Under the pieces are notes generated by a model. The model did not search any database. It saw only the letters and a list, made by a program, of their open reading frames with translations, and had not been told where the DNA came from. The position numbers and the translations under genes are program-made. A stretch of DNA of 64,000 bases from Bacteroidota bacterium (GTDB lineage Bacteria > Bacteroidota > Bacteroidia > Chitinophagales > Chitinophagaceae). The DNA is taken from positions 62,001-126,000 of the forward strand of contig JAFDXN010000014.1 of the NCBI GenBank assembly GCA_018267915.1, written 5' to 3'. Positions 36,257 to 44,888 of this stretch are shown in pieces (the stretch's first letter is position 1; every line of letters starts with the position of its first letter).

Positions 36257-37465
36257 ATGAACTATATTCTTTTCGACGACAGCACCCGCGACAGGCTGCT
36301 GCCCTTTACCCACACAAGGCCGATGGCCGATATCCGCTGCGGCATCTTCACGATGCGCGAGCGCTGGGAACGGCTGCTGGGAGCGACAAGCAGCACGCTG
36401 ACGCGCGGCTACCTGCAGGATGTGTACCCGCTAACGGCAACGAGGGACAACATCATACTGAACGGCAGGGTGTTTGCCGATGCAGCCATATGCGGGGCGA
36501 TCGCTGCGCTGGAGCATGGCCAGAAGCTGATAAGCGGCGAGCTGCTGATAGCAGCGCGCACCAGCATGCAGGAGCTGGACGCCGAGGACCTGCTGCCCCA
36601 CAACTTCGACGAGGTAAAGTATGAAGGCACCGTGCACAAACTGGAGCATGTGTGGGACATATTTTCGCAAAATGACCGGGCTATCCGCGATGATTATGCT
36701 ATGCTCACGGAGCATGGGGCGGAGAGCGACGGGCGTTATGAAGATTTTGAGGCGGTAACCGTATTGGGGAATAATATTTATGTAGCGGAAGGGGCTAAGA
36801 TAGGGGCAGGATGTATCATCAATACCACTACCGGCCCCGTTTACATAGGGAAAAACGCTGAACTGCTGGAGGGCACGATGATACGCGGTCCGCTGGCGCT
36901 GTGCGAGCAAAGTGTGGTGAAGATGGGGGCAAAGATCTACGGCGCCACCACCATAGGCCCCGGCTGCAAAGTGGGCGGCGAGCTGAACAACGTGGTGTTC
37001 TTCGCCAACAGCAACAAGGCACATGACGGCTACCTGGGCAATGCGGTGATAGGCGAATGGTGCAACCTGGGCGCAGACACCAACTGCTCGAACCTGAAGA
37101 ACAACTATGACGAGGTGAAGATATGGGATGAGCAGGCGAAGAAGTCGGTGGCTACCGGCCTCACCTTTTGCGGCCTGCTGATGGGCGACCACAGCAAGTG
37201 CGGCATCAATACTATGTTCAACACCGGCACCGTAGCGGGTGTGAGCTGTAACATATTCGGCGCGGGCTACCAGGAGAAGTTCATCCCGTCGTTTTGCTGG
37301 GGTGGCAGCGAGGGCATGACCACCTATTCGATAGACCGGGCGATAGAAACAGCCAACCGGATGATGGAGCGCAGGGGCAAGCGGCTGAATGCGGCAGAGC
37401 AGGAACTGATGCGGCACATATTTGAACACACAGCCGAGCAAAGAGGCTGGTTTGTAAAAAGCTAA
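36257..37465 (+). CDS. GlmU-like sugar nucleotidyltransferase with left-handed beta-helix
   Basis: From ATG 36257 the protein has 402 residues. Residues 1-190 resemble a reduced nucleotidyltransferase (FTHTRPMADIRCGIFTMRERWE). From about 180 a left-handed beta-helix begins, with hexapeptide-type steps such as NIYVAEGAKIGAGCIIN, VYIGKNAELLEGTMI and TTIGPGCKVGG. A conserved NDVVF-like and DTNCSNLKNNYDEVK segment matches the alternative GlmU family of Bacteroidota that replaces canonical GlmU in making UDP-GlcNAc. It is followed by tpiA at 23 bp. An upstream frame (from 36221) adds no conserved residues. Confidence 0.75.
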   Translation: MNYILFDDSTRDRLLPFTHTRPMADIRCGIFTMRERWERLLGATSSTLTRGYLQDVYPLTATRDNIILNGRVFADAAICGAIAALEHGQKLISGELLIAARTSMQELDAEDLLPHNFDEVKYEGTVHKLEHVWDIFSQNDRAIRDDYAMLTEHGAESDGRYEDFEAVTVLGNNIYVAEGAKIGAGCIINTTTGPVYIGKNAELLEGTMIRGPLALCEQSVVKMGAKIYGATTIGPGCKVGGELNNVVFFANSNKAHDGYLGNAVIGEWCNLGADTNCSNLKNNYDEVKIWDEQAKKSVATGLTFCGLLMGDHSKCGINTMFNTGTVAGVSCNIFGAGYQEKFIPSFCWGGSEGMTTYSIDRAIETANRMMERRGKRLNAAEQELMRHIFEHTAEQRGWFVKS

Positions 37466-37488
37466 ACAATAAAAACACTCAATAAAAA

Positions 37489-38256
37489 ATGAGGAAGAAA
37501 ATAGTAGCGGGCAACTGGAAAATGAACCTGACACTACCGGAAGGCCGCACACTGGTGGACGGCATCCTATCGGGCCTGCCCACGCTCAACGAAAGCAGGC
37601 AGGTGGTGATAGCCCCGCCCTACACACACCTTACACAAACCGGTGAGCAACTGGACGAATATGAGCACATATACCTGGGCGCGCAAAACTGCGCGTCGGA
37701 GACATCGGGCGCTTATACTGGTGAAGTATCGGCGGCAATGCTGCAGAGCGCCGGTGTGCAATATGTGATCATAGGCCACAGCGAGCGCAGGGAATACTTT
37801 AACGAAGACGATGCACTGCTGGCCCGCAAGGTGGAGCAGGCACTGGCAACGGACATGCAGGTGATCTTCTGCTGCGGCGAATCGCTGGAGATAAGGGACG
37901 CCAATGCGCAGAACGAATATGTGGAGAAGCAACTGAAGTCGGCGCTCTTTCACCTTGGCGATCTGCTGATGAAGCGCATCGTGATAGCCTACGAACCGAT
38001 ATGGGCCATAGGCACCGGCCGCACGGCCAGCACCGCTCAGGCTCAGGACATGCACGAGCACATACGCCGCGTAGTGGCCAACCAGTACACACCCCTGCTG
38101 GCCGATGAGATGACCATCCTCTACGGCGGCAGTTGCAAACCATCGAACGCAGCGGAGCTATTTGCCTGCCCCGATGTGGATGGGGGCCTGATAGGCGGCG
38201 CATCGCTGAAAGCAGAAGATTTCCTTGGTATAGTAAATGCTATGATGGGTCTGTAA
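37489..38256 (+). CDS. tpiA: Triose-phosphate isomerase
   Basis: The 255-residue TIM barrel interconverts dihydroxyacetone phosphate and glyceraldehyde 3-phosphate. Active-site residues are clear: Lys11 in GNWKMN, His in VIIGHSERR, and catalytic Glu in AYEPIWAIGTG, the flexible-loop signature. The late GGSCKPSNA and GGLIGGASL phosphate loop is intact. It is downstream of the GlmU-like gene with 23 bp between, and only 63 bp before tRNA-Glu, on the same strand. Confidence 0.96.
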   Translation: MRKKIVAGNWKMNLTLPEGRTLVDGILSGLPTLNESRQVVIAPPYTHLTQTGEQLDEYEHIYLGAQNCASETSGAYTGEVSAAMLQSAGVQYVIIGHSERREYFNEDDALLARKVEQALATDMQVIFCCGESLEIRDANAQNEYVEKQLKSALFHLGDLLMKRIVIAYEPIWAIGTGRTASTAQAQDMHEHIRRVVANQYTPLLADEMTILYGGSCKPSNAAELFACPDVDGGLIGGASLKAEDFLGIVNAMMGL

Positions 38257-38271
38257 TTTTTGCAGAAAATT

Positions 38272-38301
38272 TTGAGGATAGCAAAAGGCGTGTTATCTTT
38301 G
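38272..38301 (+). promoter_or_regulatory. Sigma-ABfr promoter for tRNA-Glu
   Basis: TTG (38272-38274), a 19-nt spacer and TATCTTTG (38294-38301) fit the consensus and lie about 19 bp before the tRNA. Confidence 0.75.
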
Positions 38302-38319
38302 CAATCCCAAAACGGGAAT

Positions 38320-38391
38320 GGCGCGTTGGTCAATCGGCTAAGACGCCTCCCTTTCACGGAGGAATGACGGGTTCGACTCCCGTACGTGCTA
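38320..38391 (+). tRNA. tRNA-Glu (anticodon TTC)
   Basis: The 72-nt gene folds as a cloverleaf: acceptor GGCGCGT with ACGTGCT (two G-T pairs), anticodon stem CCTCC/GGAGG around CTTTCAC (anticodon TTC), and T arm ACGGG TTCGACT CCCGT. CCA is not encoded. Its 3' half is copied at 39024-39057 and 55788-55803, showing it is an integration site. Confidence 0.93.
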
Positions 38392-38393
38392 CA

Positions 38394-38422
38394 AAAGTCC
38401 TGCAGAAATGCGGGACTTTTTC
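38394..38422 (+). terminator. Terminator of tRNA-Glu
   Basis: AAAGTCCTGCA and TGCGGGACTTT (11 bp, one G-T) close a GAAA loop and run into a T tract. The same hairpin is copied at 55804-55828 but without the T tract. Confidence 0.85.
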
Positions 38423-38440
38423 GTATTTTTATATTATCGT

Positions 38441-38668
38441 ATGAATTACAATGAGTACATAGAATCGAGATCTGACCTGATGCTGGGAAAGCCTGTGATA
38501 AAAGGCACCAGGATAACGGTGGAACTGATACTAAGAAGGCTATCGGAGGGAGCTTCAGTGAAGGACATCCTAATTGCGTACCCCAACCTTGAGTCTGTGC
38601 ATATTACAGCTGCATTGGCCTATGCAACGGATGTAATATCCAATGAATCGCTGATATCGGCTGCATGA
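38441..38668 (+). CDS. DUF433 family antitoxin
   Basis: The 75-residue protein (ATG 38441) matches DUF433: RSDLMLGKPVIKGTRITVELIL is the family signature, followed by a helical tail (EGASVKDILIAYPNLE). DUF433 proteins form toxin-antitoxin pairs with DUF5615 PIN-like proteins. Here the two genes overlap by ATGA, so they are translationally coupled. The gene starts just after the tRNA-Glu terminator and may depend on read-through or a weak promoter inside it. Confidence 0.85.
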   Translation: MNYNEYIESRSDLMLGKPVIKGTRITVELILRRLSEGASVKDILIAYPNLESVHITAALAYATDVISNESLISAA

Positions 38669-39009
38669 TCCTTGCCGATGAAAATATCCATAGTTTTATT
38701 ATCGCCACTTTGCGCGATGCCGGTTTAGAAGTTATTTCGGTGAGAGAACTGTCATCGGGTATAAAAGACGAAAAGGTGATAGAGATGGCCGTAAACAAGA
38801 ACTGCACGCTGCTAACGGAGGACAAAGATTTCGGAGAATGGGTTTTTGCGCACCATATAAACACCCTCAGCGTTATATTTCTGCGTTATTCTTTTTCCGA
38901 ATTTGGCGAAATCGCTCAAGCTGTTCTTCAATTGCTAAAAACTCAAAAACTCGAGCGTCCTTTTTTTGCGACTATAACTACCAAAAAGATCAGAGTAAGG
39001 AAATTGTAG
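38665..39009 (+). CDS. DUF5615 PIN-like toxin
   Basis: The 114-residue protein fits the DUF5615 PIN-like family, relatives of VapC ribonucleases. It has acidic residues in ILADENIHSF, the central Glu in IKDEKVIEMA and the pair in LLTEDKDFGEWV. It is the probable toxin of the pair. The gene ends 14 bp before the second copy of the tRNA 3' end, so the module is framed by tRNA repeats. Confidence 0.82.
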   Translation: MILADENIHSFIIATLRDAGLEVISVRELSSGIKDEKVIEMAVNKNCTLLTEDKDFGEWVFAHHINTLSVIFLRYSFSEFGEIAQAVLQLLKTQKLERPFFATITTKKIRVRKL

Positions 39010-39023
39010 ATAATGCCTCTAAA

Positions 39024-39057
39024 AGGAATGACGGGTTCGACTCCCGTACGTGCTACA
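39024..39057 (+). repeat. Partial copy of the tRNA-Glu 3' end (left attachment repeat)
   Basis: 34 bp are identical to 38360-38393, from AGGAATGACGGG through CCCGTACGTGCTACA. The last 16 bp are also shared with 55788-55803. The preceding anticodon stem is missing, so this is not a tRNA gene but an integration scar. Confidence 0.88.
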
Positions 39058-39071
39058 TAGAAAATTGCTGA

Positions 39072-39101
39072 AAAGTCCACTGGTATTACCTTGTGGGCTT
39101 T
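39072..39101 (+). terminator. Terminator-like hairpin beyond the left attachment repeat
   Basis: AAAGTCCAC and GTGGGCTTT pair (one G-T) and continue into six T. A small inner GGTA/TACC stem lies in the loop. Confidence 0.6.
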
Positions 39102-39114
39102 TTTGTATTTACGA

Positions 39115-39136
39115 AGTAACAATAGAGTAACAAAAA
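39115..39136. promoter_or_regulatory. Putative integrase arm-binding site, left
   Basis: AGTAACAATAGAGTAACAAA begins a 22-bp sequence that matches 55666-55687 with one mismatch, in the same orientation, 58 bp inside the left core. Confidence 0.5.
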
Positions 39137-39311
39137 ACGAGAAATTACCACTTATCAATCGAATCGGATTATTTTGCTTTTCCGTGTTGAATAGACGAGT
39201 CATAAAACCTTGTAAACCAAATAAATCAAAAAATTAGTACTTACCCGAGTGCAACTTTTTTCGTGCCGTTTGCCCTGACGCAACCTCATACCTGCGTTGG
39301 CATTCTGCGGT

Positions 39312-39663
39312 TTTGAAATTTCCGCAAAATCCAAAGCCTCACAACTACTTAATAATCCGAAAAGTATCGGTCACCACCTGAAAACCGCCAGTTGAAGCTA
39401 GTCTTGAAACAGTCTGAAGTTGCGAAGCAAATTGGCATTTCAGAGGATTGTATAACATACTGCGAGAACGGAAGGAGCCGACCACAAATTAAGCATTATT
39501 CTAAAATAATTTCTTTTTTAGGGCACAACCCATTTGACATAGACACTTTAATTCTATGTGGAAGAATAAAGAAATACCGCATCGAAAATGGGTTGAGCAT
39601 AAAAAGCTGGCCAAGAAACTAGCTGTTAAAGGTCGGACGTTGATAAGATGGGAAGGAAACTAG
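39312..39663 (+). pseudogene. Frameshifted XRE-type HTH regulator
   Basis: A XRE/Cro-type helix-turn-helix is spread over two frames. The segment KQSEVAKQIGISEDCITYCE and RSRPQIKHYSKIISFLG reads in one frame. The upstream part (NPKSIGHHLK) and the end (KKLAKKLAVKGRTLIRWEGN) read only after single-base shifts near 39381 and 39603. At least two frameshifts mark it as decayed. It may be the remnant of the element's repressor. Confidence 0.7.
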
Positions 39664-39696
39664 GTAGTCCCTATATTCAATCATCTTCAAAAAGTA

Positions 39697-39724
39697 AAAG
39701 AACTCATACAAACATGAGTTCTTT
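39697..39724. terminator. Symmetrical terminator-like hairpin
   Basis: AAAGAACTCAT and ATGAGTTCTTT form a perfect 11-bp stem with a 6-nt loop after the HTH pseudogene. It is followed by TCATCATTT rather than a pure T run. Confidence 0.5.
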
Positions 39725-39838
39725 CTCATCATTTCATCAAGGAGGAGACGTTCAGATAGTATACACCCAATCGCGGAGCGAATAGCTTTTGGGATTGTTA
39801 ACGGGCATGAATCCGATTACTAATGCAAAAAACATAGG

Positions 39839-42616
39839 TTATTTCATATTTAACATTACATGTACAACCTCAATTGTCTCCCCATTATTTTCATGACGTG
39901 AAATACCAATTTTCATGTTATTAAAGCTCGGCAAGTCATCTCGTACAGTAAATCCCGAAAGTGGGTAGCTATTGCCATAATCTTTGTTGTCATTAATGTT
40001 CTTAATGTAGTCGGTGTAATTAACCCACAAATTGTCAAATCTGTCTGCCTCGCCAAAAATTATCAAAAATTTTCTCTTTAATTCGTGGGTATCGTATTTT
40101 GCAAGAAGTTTTGATAGATGCTCTGAAACAGTTGTATTTTTCTGCCCACAACTTTCGAGCCTTAAGCACTCGATAATTGTGACCGGAATTCCATTATTGC
40201 GTCGTATCATAATGTCCAATTCACCAGGACTTTGGCCGCTTTGAGAAATTCCAGACCTGGTTTGATCAGCAATATTATGCCCTTTAGTTCTTAACAGATC
40301 GACCAAATCGTCGTTAATGAGATTTTCTACTACCTTATTATACTTACGTTCGAGAACTCTAGATGAGACTTCTATAATATCATACAGAATTTTATCAAGA
40401 GAGTACATCTGATTATTTTCTGGTTCTGTTGTTTCTATTCTGTACAGCCCCAGAAGTTTATGAACGTTTACTCCAGTAGCGCTAATTTCGCACGGTATAG
40501 TTTTAAATGCATTTTCTATTCCCACTCTTCTAACAAACGCGTAGTTAAAAAGATGTGGTGTTCGAGAATTTATGCACTCAGGGCATATGCAAGGAATTTT
40601 TTCGGGAACGTCAGGGTAATTTAGAGATTGGTGAATTGCATCCAATTCCTTTCTAATGATTTCCAATAAAAAAGATGAGTTGTTGCCATGAATCCATAGA
40701 TAAATCTTACGTGAATATTGATCCGCTGTAATTAGAGCTCTGGTATTTTCCCGTTGGATAATTACGCCATTTTTCCAAAAAGTTCTATCATATACCAAGT
40801 TTCTAATTCTTACAATAAAACGAGCCATTATACCTGCGGGCATAAAATCGTAATGATATTCAAATCTTAGATTGTCCTTATAATCCCAATCAAATTCAAG
40901 TTTTTCAGGCTTCAGAAGTTCCGGGACTAGGTAGATATTCTTTTCAACTTCAAAACACAACTCAAATTTTCTCATGAGCGTCACAATATAGGGGCGTTTT
41001 TCTCGCTCATATTCATATAAAATTGAGTCTAGTAATTCGGAATCAAACTCTCCATTTCGGTTAATAACATCTTTTGAATCTAGGATTTTATAAACAGCAT
41101 TGGTTGCCCATTCGGGCTTTAAGAAAATGATATTTTTCAATAATTGATCATCTTGGAAATGCAGAAAAACCCCAAGGTCATGAAAATATTGGCTAAGAAA
41201 TAACCCGCGTTTGTTTGACAATCCGTTCTGATTACAGATAGTTAAGTATTCATCTATGGTAATATAATTTGATTCTAATGACTCCAGTTTAGTACGGATT
41301 TCTAACCATACTTTTGGCAGTTTATCGCCAATTAACGGGAGTGAATCAATTTCTGCTCCTATTGTTTCGATTAATTGCTGAACATTTTGGCCGCTTTTGG
41401 CACTTACTTGGTGAAACCCAACTATGTTTTTAAATTTAGTGGCAAGTGATTTTTCATCGATGTTTACAATTCGCTCATCAATTTTGTTTAAGGCAATTAT
41501 CACTGGTGAGCTATTGCTTAAAAGCCTTATTACGTTCAGCCAATAATCAAAACTAATTAGGTGTTGATCTGTTCTCGCTTCCCATACCAAAAGATAAAGA
41601 GAGCGCTTAGTTAAAAAAAACTGATGGGTGGAATGATAAATTTCTTGTCCTCCAAAATCCCATATGTTAATTCTAAAATCAGAGGAAGAGAGAGTCTGAA
41701 TCTTCCATGTTTTTATGTCTATTCCCTCGGTCGTATTAGTTTCAGGCACTGAGTCATGCATTATCCTATTTACCAAATACGTTTTTCCTACGTTTCCTTG
41801 GCCTACTATTAGCAATTTCGCCTCAAATAATTGAATATTATCTCCAAGCGATAAGTAATAGTTGATTATGCCAGGTACGTCTTGATTAGAAATTTCAATT
41901 GGAACATTTCCGATTGGATTTCCATTCAAATCAAGTGATTCAAGTGACGTTAAATTTTCAAATTCAATCGGAAGTGCGCTAATATTGTTGCCACTTAAGT
42001 TTAATTTTTTTAATTTGGTAAGTTTACCGAGGCTTGCGGGCAAATATGTTAGCTCGTTATAGCTCAGATCTAATTCTGTCAAATTTTCGAGTTCAAGAAA
42101 CGCATCATCTGAGAACGCGGAAATTTTATTTTCTGATAGGTTTAGCTTTTCTAAGGTTTTAATTTGACTAATTCCCTTAGGAAATTTTTCCAATTTATTC
42201 CCCTTCATATTCAAATGAATACATTTAGGACGTTCAACTTTTTTAAAGTCAATTTCCTTGATGGAATTGTAACTGATATCCACCTTTTGGATGTTCATCA
42301 AATTTGCGAATTGATGATCCGTAAGACTGTTTATTTGGTTTCCAGACAAGTTTACGCTTGTCAATTTTTCTAAAGTGAAAATAATTGTTGGGAAGTCTTT
42401 TAATGAATTATTCTTCAGGCTAAGGTTTTCCAAGAGTTTAAATTGAAAAAACCAATCCGGAACCGTTTGTATGGAATTTCCAAACAAATCCAGATACTTC
42501 AAATCGCTGCATCGTTTAAGCTCTAATGGAATCACTTTTAACCTTCCAGACGTTAGCTGAAGATTCGTTGTATTGCTTTTTAACCTTTGGAGTTTTTCCC
42601 TTATATGTGGCTTCAT
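39839..42616 (-). CDS. Leucine-rich-repeat ROCO GTPase (Roc-COR) with nuclease-like C-terminal domain
   Basis: The 925-residue protein begins with about ten leucine-rich repeats (1-240; LEKLNLSENKISAF and LKKLNLSGNNISAL are typical). A Roc GTPase follows: P-loop GQGNVGKT at 272-279, WDFGGQE as G3 and ALNKID as G4. COR-like sequence runs to about 780. Residues about 790-925 look like a PD-(D/E)XK-type nuclease: PGELDIMIRR, then PVTIIECLRLES, and EHLSKLLAKYD. The basic catalytic residue is not certain. ROCO proteins couple GTP-driven dimerisation to output; a nuclease output is reminiscent of NLR-like defence proteins, but this is inference. It lies alone at the left end of the element, facing it. 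Confidence 0.78.
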   Translation of the reverse strand: MKPHIREKLQRLKSNTTNLQLTSGRLKVIPLELKRCSDLKYLDLFGNSIQTVPDWFFQFKLLENLSLKNNSLKDFPTIIFTLEKLTSVNLSGNQINSLTDHQFANLMNIQKVDISYNSIKEIDFKKVERPKCIHLNMKGNKLEKFPKGISQIKTLEKLNLSENKISAFSDDAFLELENLTELDLSYNELTYLPASLGKLTKLKKLNLSGNNISALPIEFENLTSLESLDLNGNPIGNVPIEISNQDVPGIINYYLSLGDNIQLFEAKLLIVGQGNVGKTYLVNRIMHDSVPETNTTEGIDIKTWKIQTLSSSDFRINIWDFGGQEIYHSTHQFFLTKRSLYLLVWEARTDQHLISFDYWLNVIRLLSNSSPVIIALNKIDERIVNIDEKSLATKFKNIVGFHQVSAKSGQNVQQLIETIGAEIDSLPLIGDKLPKVWLEIRTKLESLESNYITIDEYLTICNQNGLSNKRGLFLSQYFHDLGVFLHFQDDQLLKNIIFLKPEWATNAVYKILDSKDVINRNGEFDSELLDSILYEYEREKRPYIVTLMRKFELCFEVEKNIYLVPELLKPEKLEFDWDYKDNLRFEYHYDFMPAGIMARFIVRIRNLVYDRTFWKNGVIIQRENTRALITADQYSRKIYLWIHGNNSSFLLEIIRKELDAIHQSLNYPDVPEKIPCICPECINSRTPHLFNYAFVRRVGIENAFKTIPCEISATGVNVHKLLGLYRIETTEPENNQMYSLDKILYDIIEVSSRVLERKYNKVVENLINDDLVDLLRTKGHNIADQTRSGISQSGQSPGELDIMIRRNNGIPVTIIECLRLESCGQKNTTVSEHLSKLLAKYDTHELKRKFLIIFGEADRFDNLWVNYTDYIKNINDNKDYGNSYPLSGFTVRDDLPSFNNMKIGISRHENNGETIEVVHVMLNMK

Positions 42617-43590
42617 TAATTAATCCGTTTTTGCTTTTACCAAACGTATGAAAATATTTCAATAAAGCACACCGTGTTTTGACGGTATCTTATGATTCGC
42701 TGGAGTAAATTTAGTTGCTCTGCATAGTTTAGAAGAAAGAAGTGGAGCTTCGCAATCTTCTATGATGTCCATTCCGCTACCGCTGCACGGACACTTAGTT
42801 GAAAGGACTCTCTCCGGCTAATAGAGGCAAATACGCACGCCAGACCTTTAGAGCCAGTTTCCTATCGTCTCATGTCTTTTAATGGCAGGAAACCCACTCT
42901 AAATCCCTAAAGGGTGCTCATTCATCGCAGTCTGTCATGGTATTTGCTTCTCTATCAGCCTACGTTCGGAAAACTCCTGTACCCATCAGGCCACTTCCTT
43001 CATTTCTTCGTTCATTACACTTCATTCCCTTCCATTCAGTCAGTAGCCTTCTGTCTACCCGTTTCCTTCGTTTGTGCTCGCCTTCGCTTGCCTCAATGCT
43101 GCGTTCAAGGGGTTTGCTTGGACACACCCCTACGCTTATTTCTTGGCCAATTCACAAGGCAATTAAAGAAATGCCCCGCGCCCCCCCTTTCTCTGTGCAA
43201 ATAACGACCTTCTTAGGTCGGGCTAGATATTTGCCCCAGCATTGAGGCGCTCGCAGCTACATTCACTCGTAAACTTCGTTCATTGCGCTTTAGGCGGCAA
43301 GCAATAAAAAAGCCAGCCTGAAAACAGGCAAGCCCCTATAAACCCTATCACTATGAATTAGCTAAATTATATCATTCCTGACTAAATAACAATTGGCAGC
43401 AAGGCCCATATACCAAACCTTTCAATTACTGCCGCGAACAGCAAATTCACTTCAATACTAATCTTCATCTATTCTTGCCACATCAATTTTAATAATTTAC
43501 ACTATCAAGGATTGTCACAGGCTTTCAACAGCAACAAGTAGTGTCAATTATCAAAATCGATGCACTTGTCACATGTAAAAAAACGCACTT
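42617..43590. other. Non-coding, relatively GC-rich stretch inside the element
   Basis: No convincing gene: the open frames are Ser/Phe/Pro/Leu-rich translations without start context. The stretch 42.75-43.3 kb is richer in G+C than the cargo around it. GCAAATA-CGACCT and AGGTCG-TATTTGC form a nested hairpin at 43197-43234. GCCTG-AAAA-CAGGC at about 43315-43330 with a minus-strand T run looks like a terminator for the SHOCT gene. It could hold a non-coding RNA or be a foreign fragment. Confidence 0.4.
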
Positions 43591-43608
43591 TTTAAAGTAA
43601 CTTTAAAA
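43590..43608. promoter_or_regulatory. 19-bp palindrome, element family copy 1
   Basis: TTTTAAAGTAACTTTAAAA is a perfect odd palindrome directly beside the stop codon of the SHOCT gene. It is one of eight copies in the element. Confidence 0.7.
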
Positions 43609-44517
43609 TCAGCTAAATAGCTTTTGCTTTTGTATATCATACTCTACCTGTGTTATCGCTCCCTTTTGTAGAAGTTCAAACAACCCGTTCAGTTTGTCAA
43701 TGCTGTCATTTTTATTTGAACTTAGGTCATTAACAATTTGGCTCGCATTCCGAATTAGGACAATCAACATTTCATGCCAGTGTAACGCATGGTTAATTGC
43801 ATCTTTATACTCCTTGTGCGTTTTTAAAGTTGGTCGTTTAGGTCTAAAAAAGGTTACGGCATAAGACGGCCTCCTTAAGTCATTTACAGTAATTTTTAGA
43901 ACAACTTCCTTTATAGTTTTAAGCTGCTGAGATATGGAAGTTCCAGCGCCTACTCCAATATGACCCACTATTCCTCCTATACCGACATGATCGGATATAC
44001 TTAGCATTTGGTTATCTTCAATTATCTCGCACGCAATGATCTCGGCTTGCGAATAATAATGTGAATTGCTGGCCTCATCGACTATGCATATTTTATTACT
44101 GCTCTTATCAATTGCGAGAAACACCGTCTTATCTACGGACATGTACCCTTCGCTTTTATTAAAAGTGGTTAGATTTTTAACCTGGTCGGTTTTGTTGGTT
44201 TCATTCATTATTAACTCTCCTTCTACCTTATGTTGTTTACAAGCTGCTTGGTAAATGAGAAATGTGACAAGAAAAATAACCGCCAAAAATTTAAAGAAAT
44301 CTATCGCCCCATAGCCTTTTTCAACGCTTCCATCAATAGTAACTGCCAATGCTAATAGAGCACTGAGCGCTAAAATCGCTTTTAAACTCTCAGCATTTAT
44401 AAGTAAGTTAGGAATAGTGTTTTTAAACTTCTCTCTTTTGTGCTTATTGTAAATAACACGTAACCAGAAGATGCAAGCAATAGCAAGTAAAAAGGACATT
44501 GTGCTTAGAACTTTCAT
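43609..44517 (-). CDS. SHOCT domain membrane protein
   Basis: The 302-residue protein has three hydrophobic segments at about 4-22, 42-60 and 73-90, placing the rest in the cytoplasm. A central region (about 115-250) has beta-strands (KTVFLAIDKSSNKICIVDE) and a Gly-rich loop (VGIGGIVGHIGVGAG). The last 30 residues form a SHOCT domain, LNGLFELLQKGAITQVEYDIQ, a short C-terminal oligomerisation or binding module. Function is unknown. It is transcribed away from the CHAT operon across a 371-bp region containing a large inverted repeat. Confidence 0.6.
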   Translation of the reverse strand: MKVLSTMSFLLAIACIFWLRVIYNKHKREKFKNTIPNLLINAESLKAILALSALLALAVTIDGSVEKGYGAIDFFKFLAVIFLVTFLIYQAACKQHKVEGELIMNETNKTDQVKNLTTFNKSEGYMSVDKTVFLAIDKSSNKICIVDEASNSHYYSQAEIIACEIIEDNQMLSISDHVGIGGIVGHIGVGAGTSISQQLKTIKEVVLKITVNDLRRPSYAVTFFRPKRPTLKTHKEYKDAINHALHWHEMLIVLIRNASQIVNDLSSNKNDSIDKLNGLFELLQKGAITQVEYDIQKQKLFS

Positions 44518-44568
44518 AAGGATATTTTTAAAAAAGCAGCGTGGAACTTATCACACCCCTACTCAGGT

Positions 44569-44654
44569 ACTGGTATACCTTACTCGGAAATGTGCAAGCC
44601 CACGCCGTATCGGCGCAGCTCACGTACATTTTCCGAGTATTAGAAATTACCAGT
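44569..44654. repeat. 86-nt imperfect inverted repeat in the divergent promoter region
   Basis: The outer arms ACTGGTATACC and AATTACCAGT, middle arms ACTCGGAAATGT and ACATTTTCCGAGT, and inner CGCCG-TAT-CGGCG (44603-44615) fold into a long hairpin. It is GC-rich against an AT-rich background. It may be a structured RNA leader, a recombination site or a regulator target. Confidence 0.5.
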
Positions 44655-44801
44655 TTCGAGTTGGAAATGTTTGTAAACAGCTAATATGCTATATGTTCAA
44701 CGCTAATTATGTCATTTAATATTTTTGGTTGCTTTAAAAATAAATATTTAATGGTAAATCCAACTAGATTTAGCAAAATTCCACAAGAAGACTGACGGTT
44801 A

Positions 44802-44820
44802 TTTTAAAGATACTTTAAAA
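44802..44820. promoter_or_regulatory. 19-bp palindrome, element family copy 2
   Basis: TTTTAAAGATACTTTAAAA differs from the consensus at one position and sits about 70 bp before the first gene of the CHAT operon, a good place for an operator. Confidence 0.6.
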
Positions 44821-44888
44821 TGGTTGCTTAACCGATCAGCTATCTAAAACCATTTGGTCGACACAATACATTTTATTACCTTACATAC

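Noticed and set aside
39024..39057. Second tRNA gene
   Set aside because: Only the T arm and acceptor 3' strand are present; the D and anticodon arms are missing.
42914..43245. Plus-strand frames of 96 and 102 codons
   Set aside because: Composition is low-complexity Ser/Phe/Leu/Pro, the two frames overlap each other, and there is no start context or recognisable motif.
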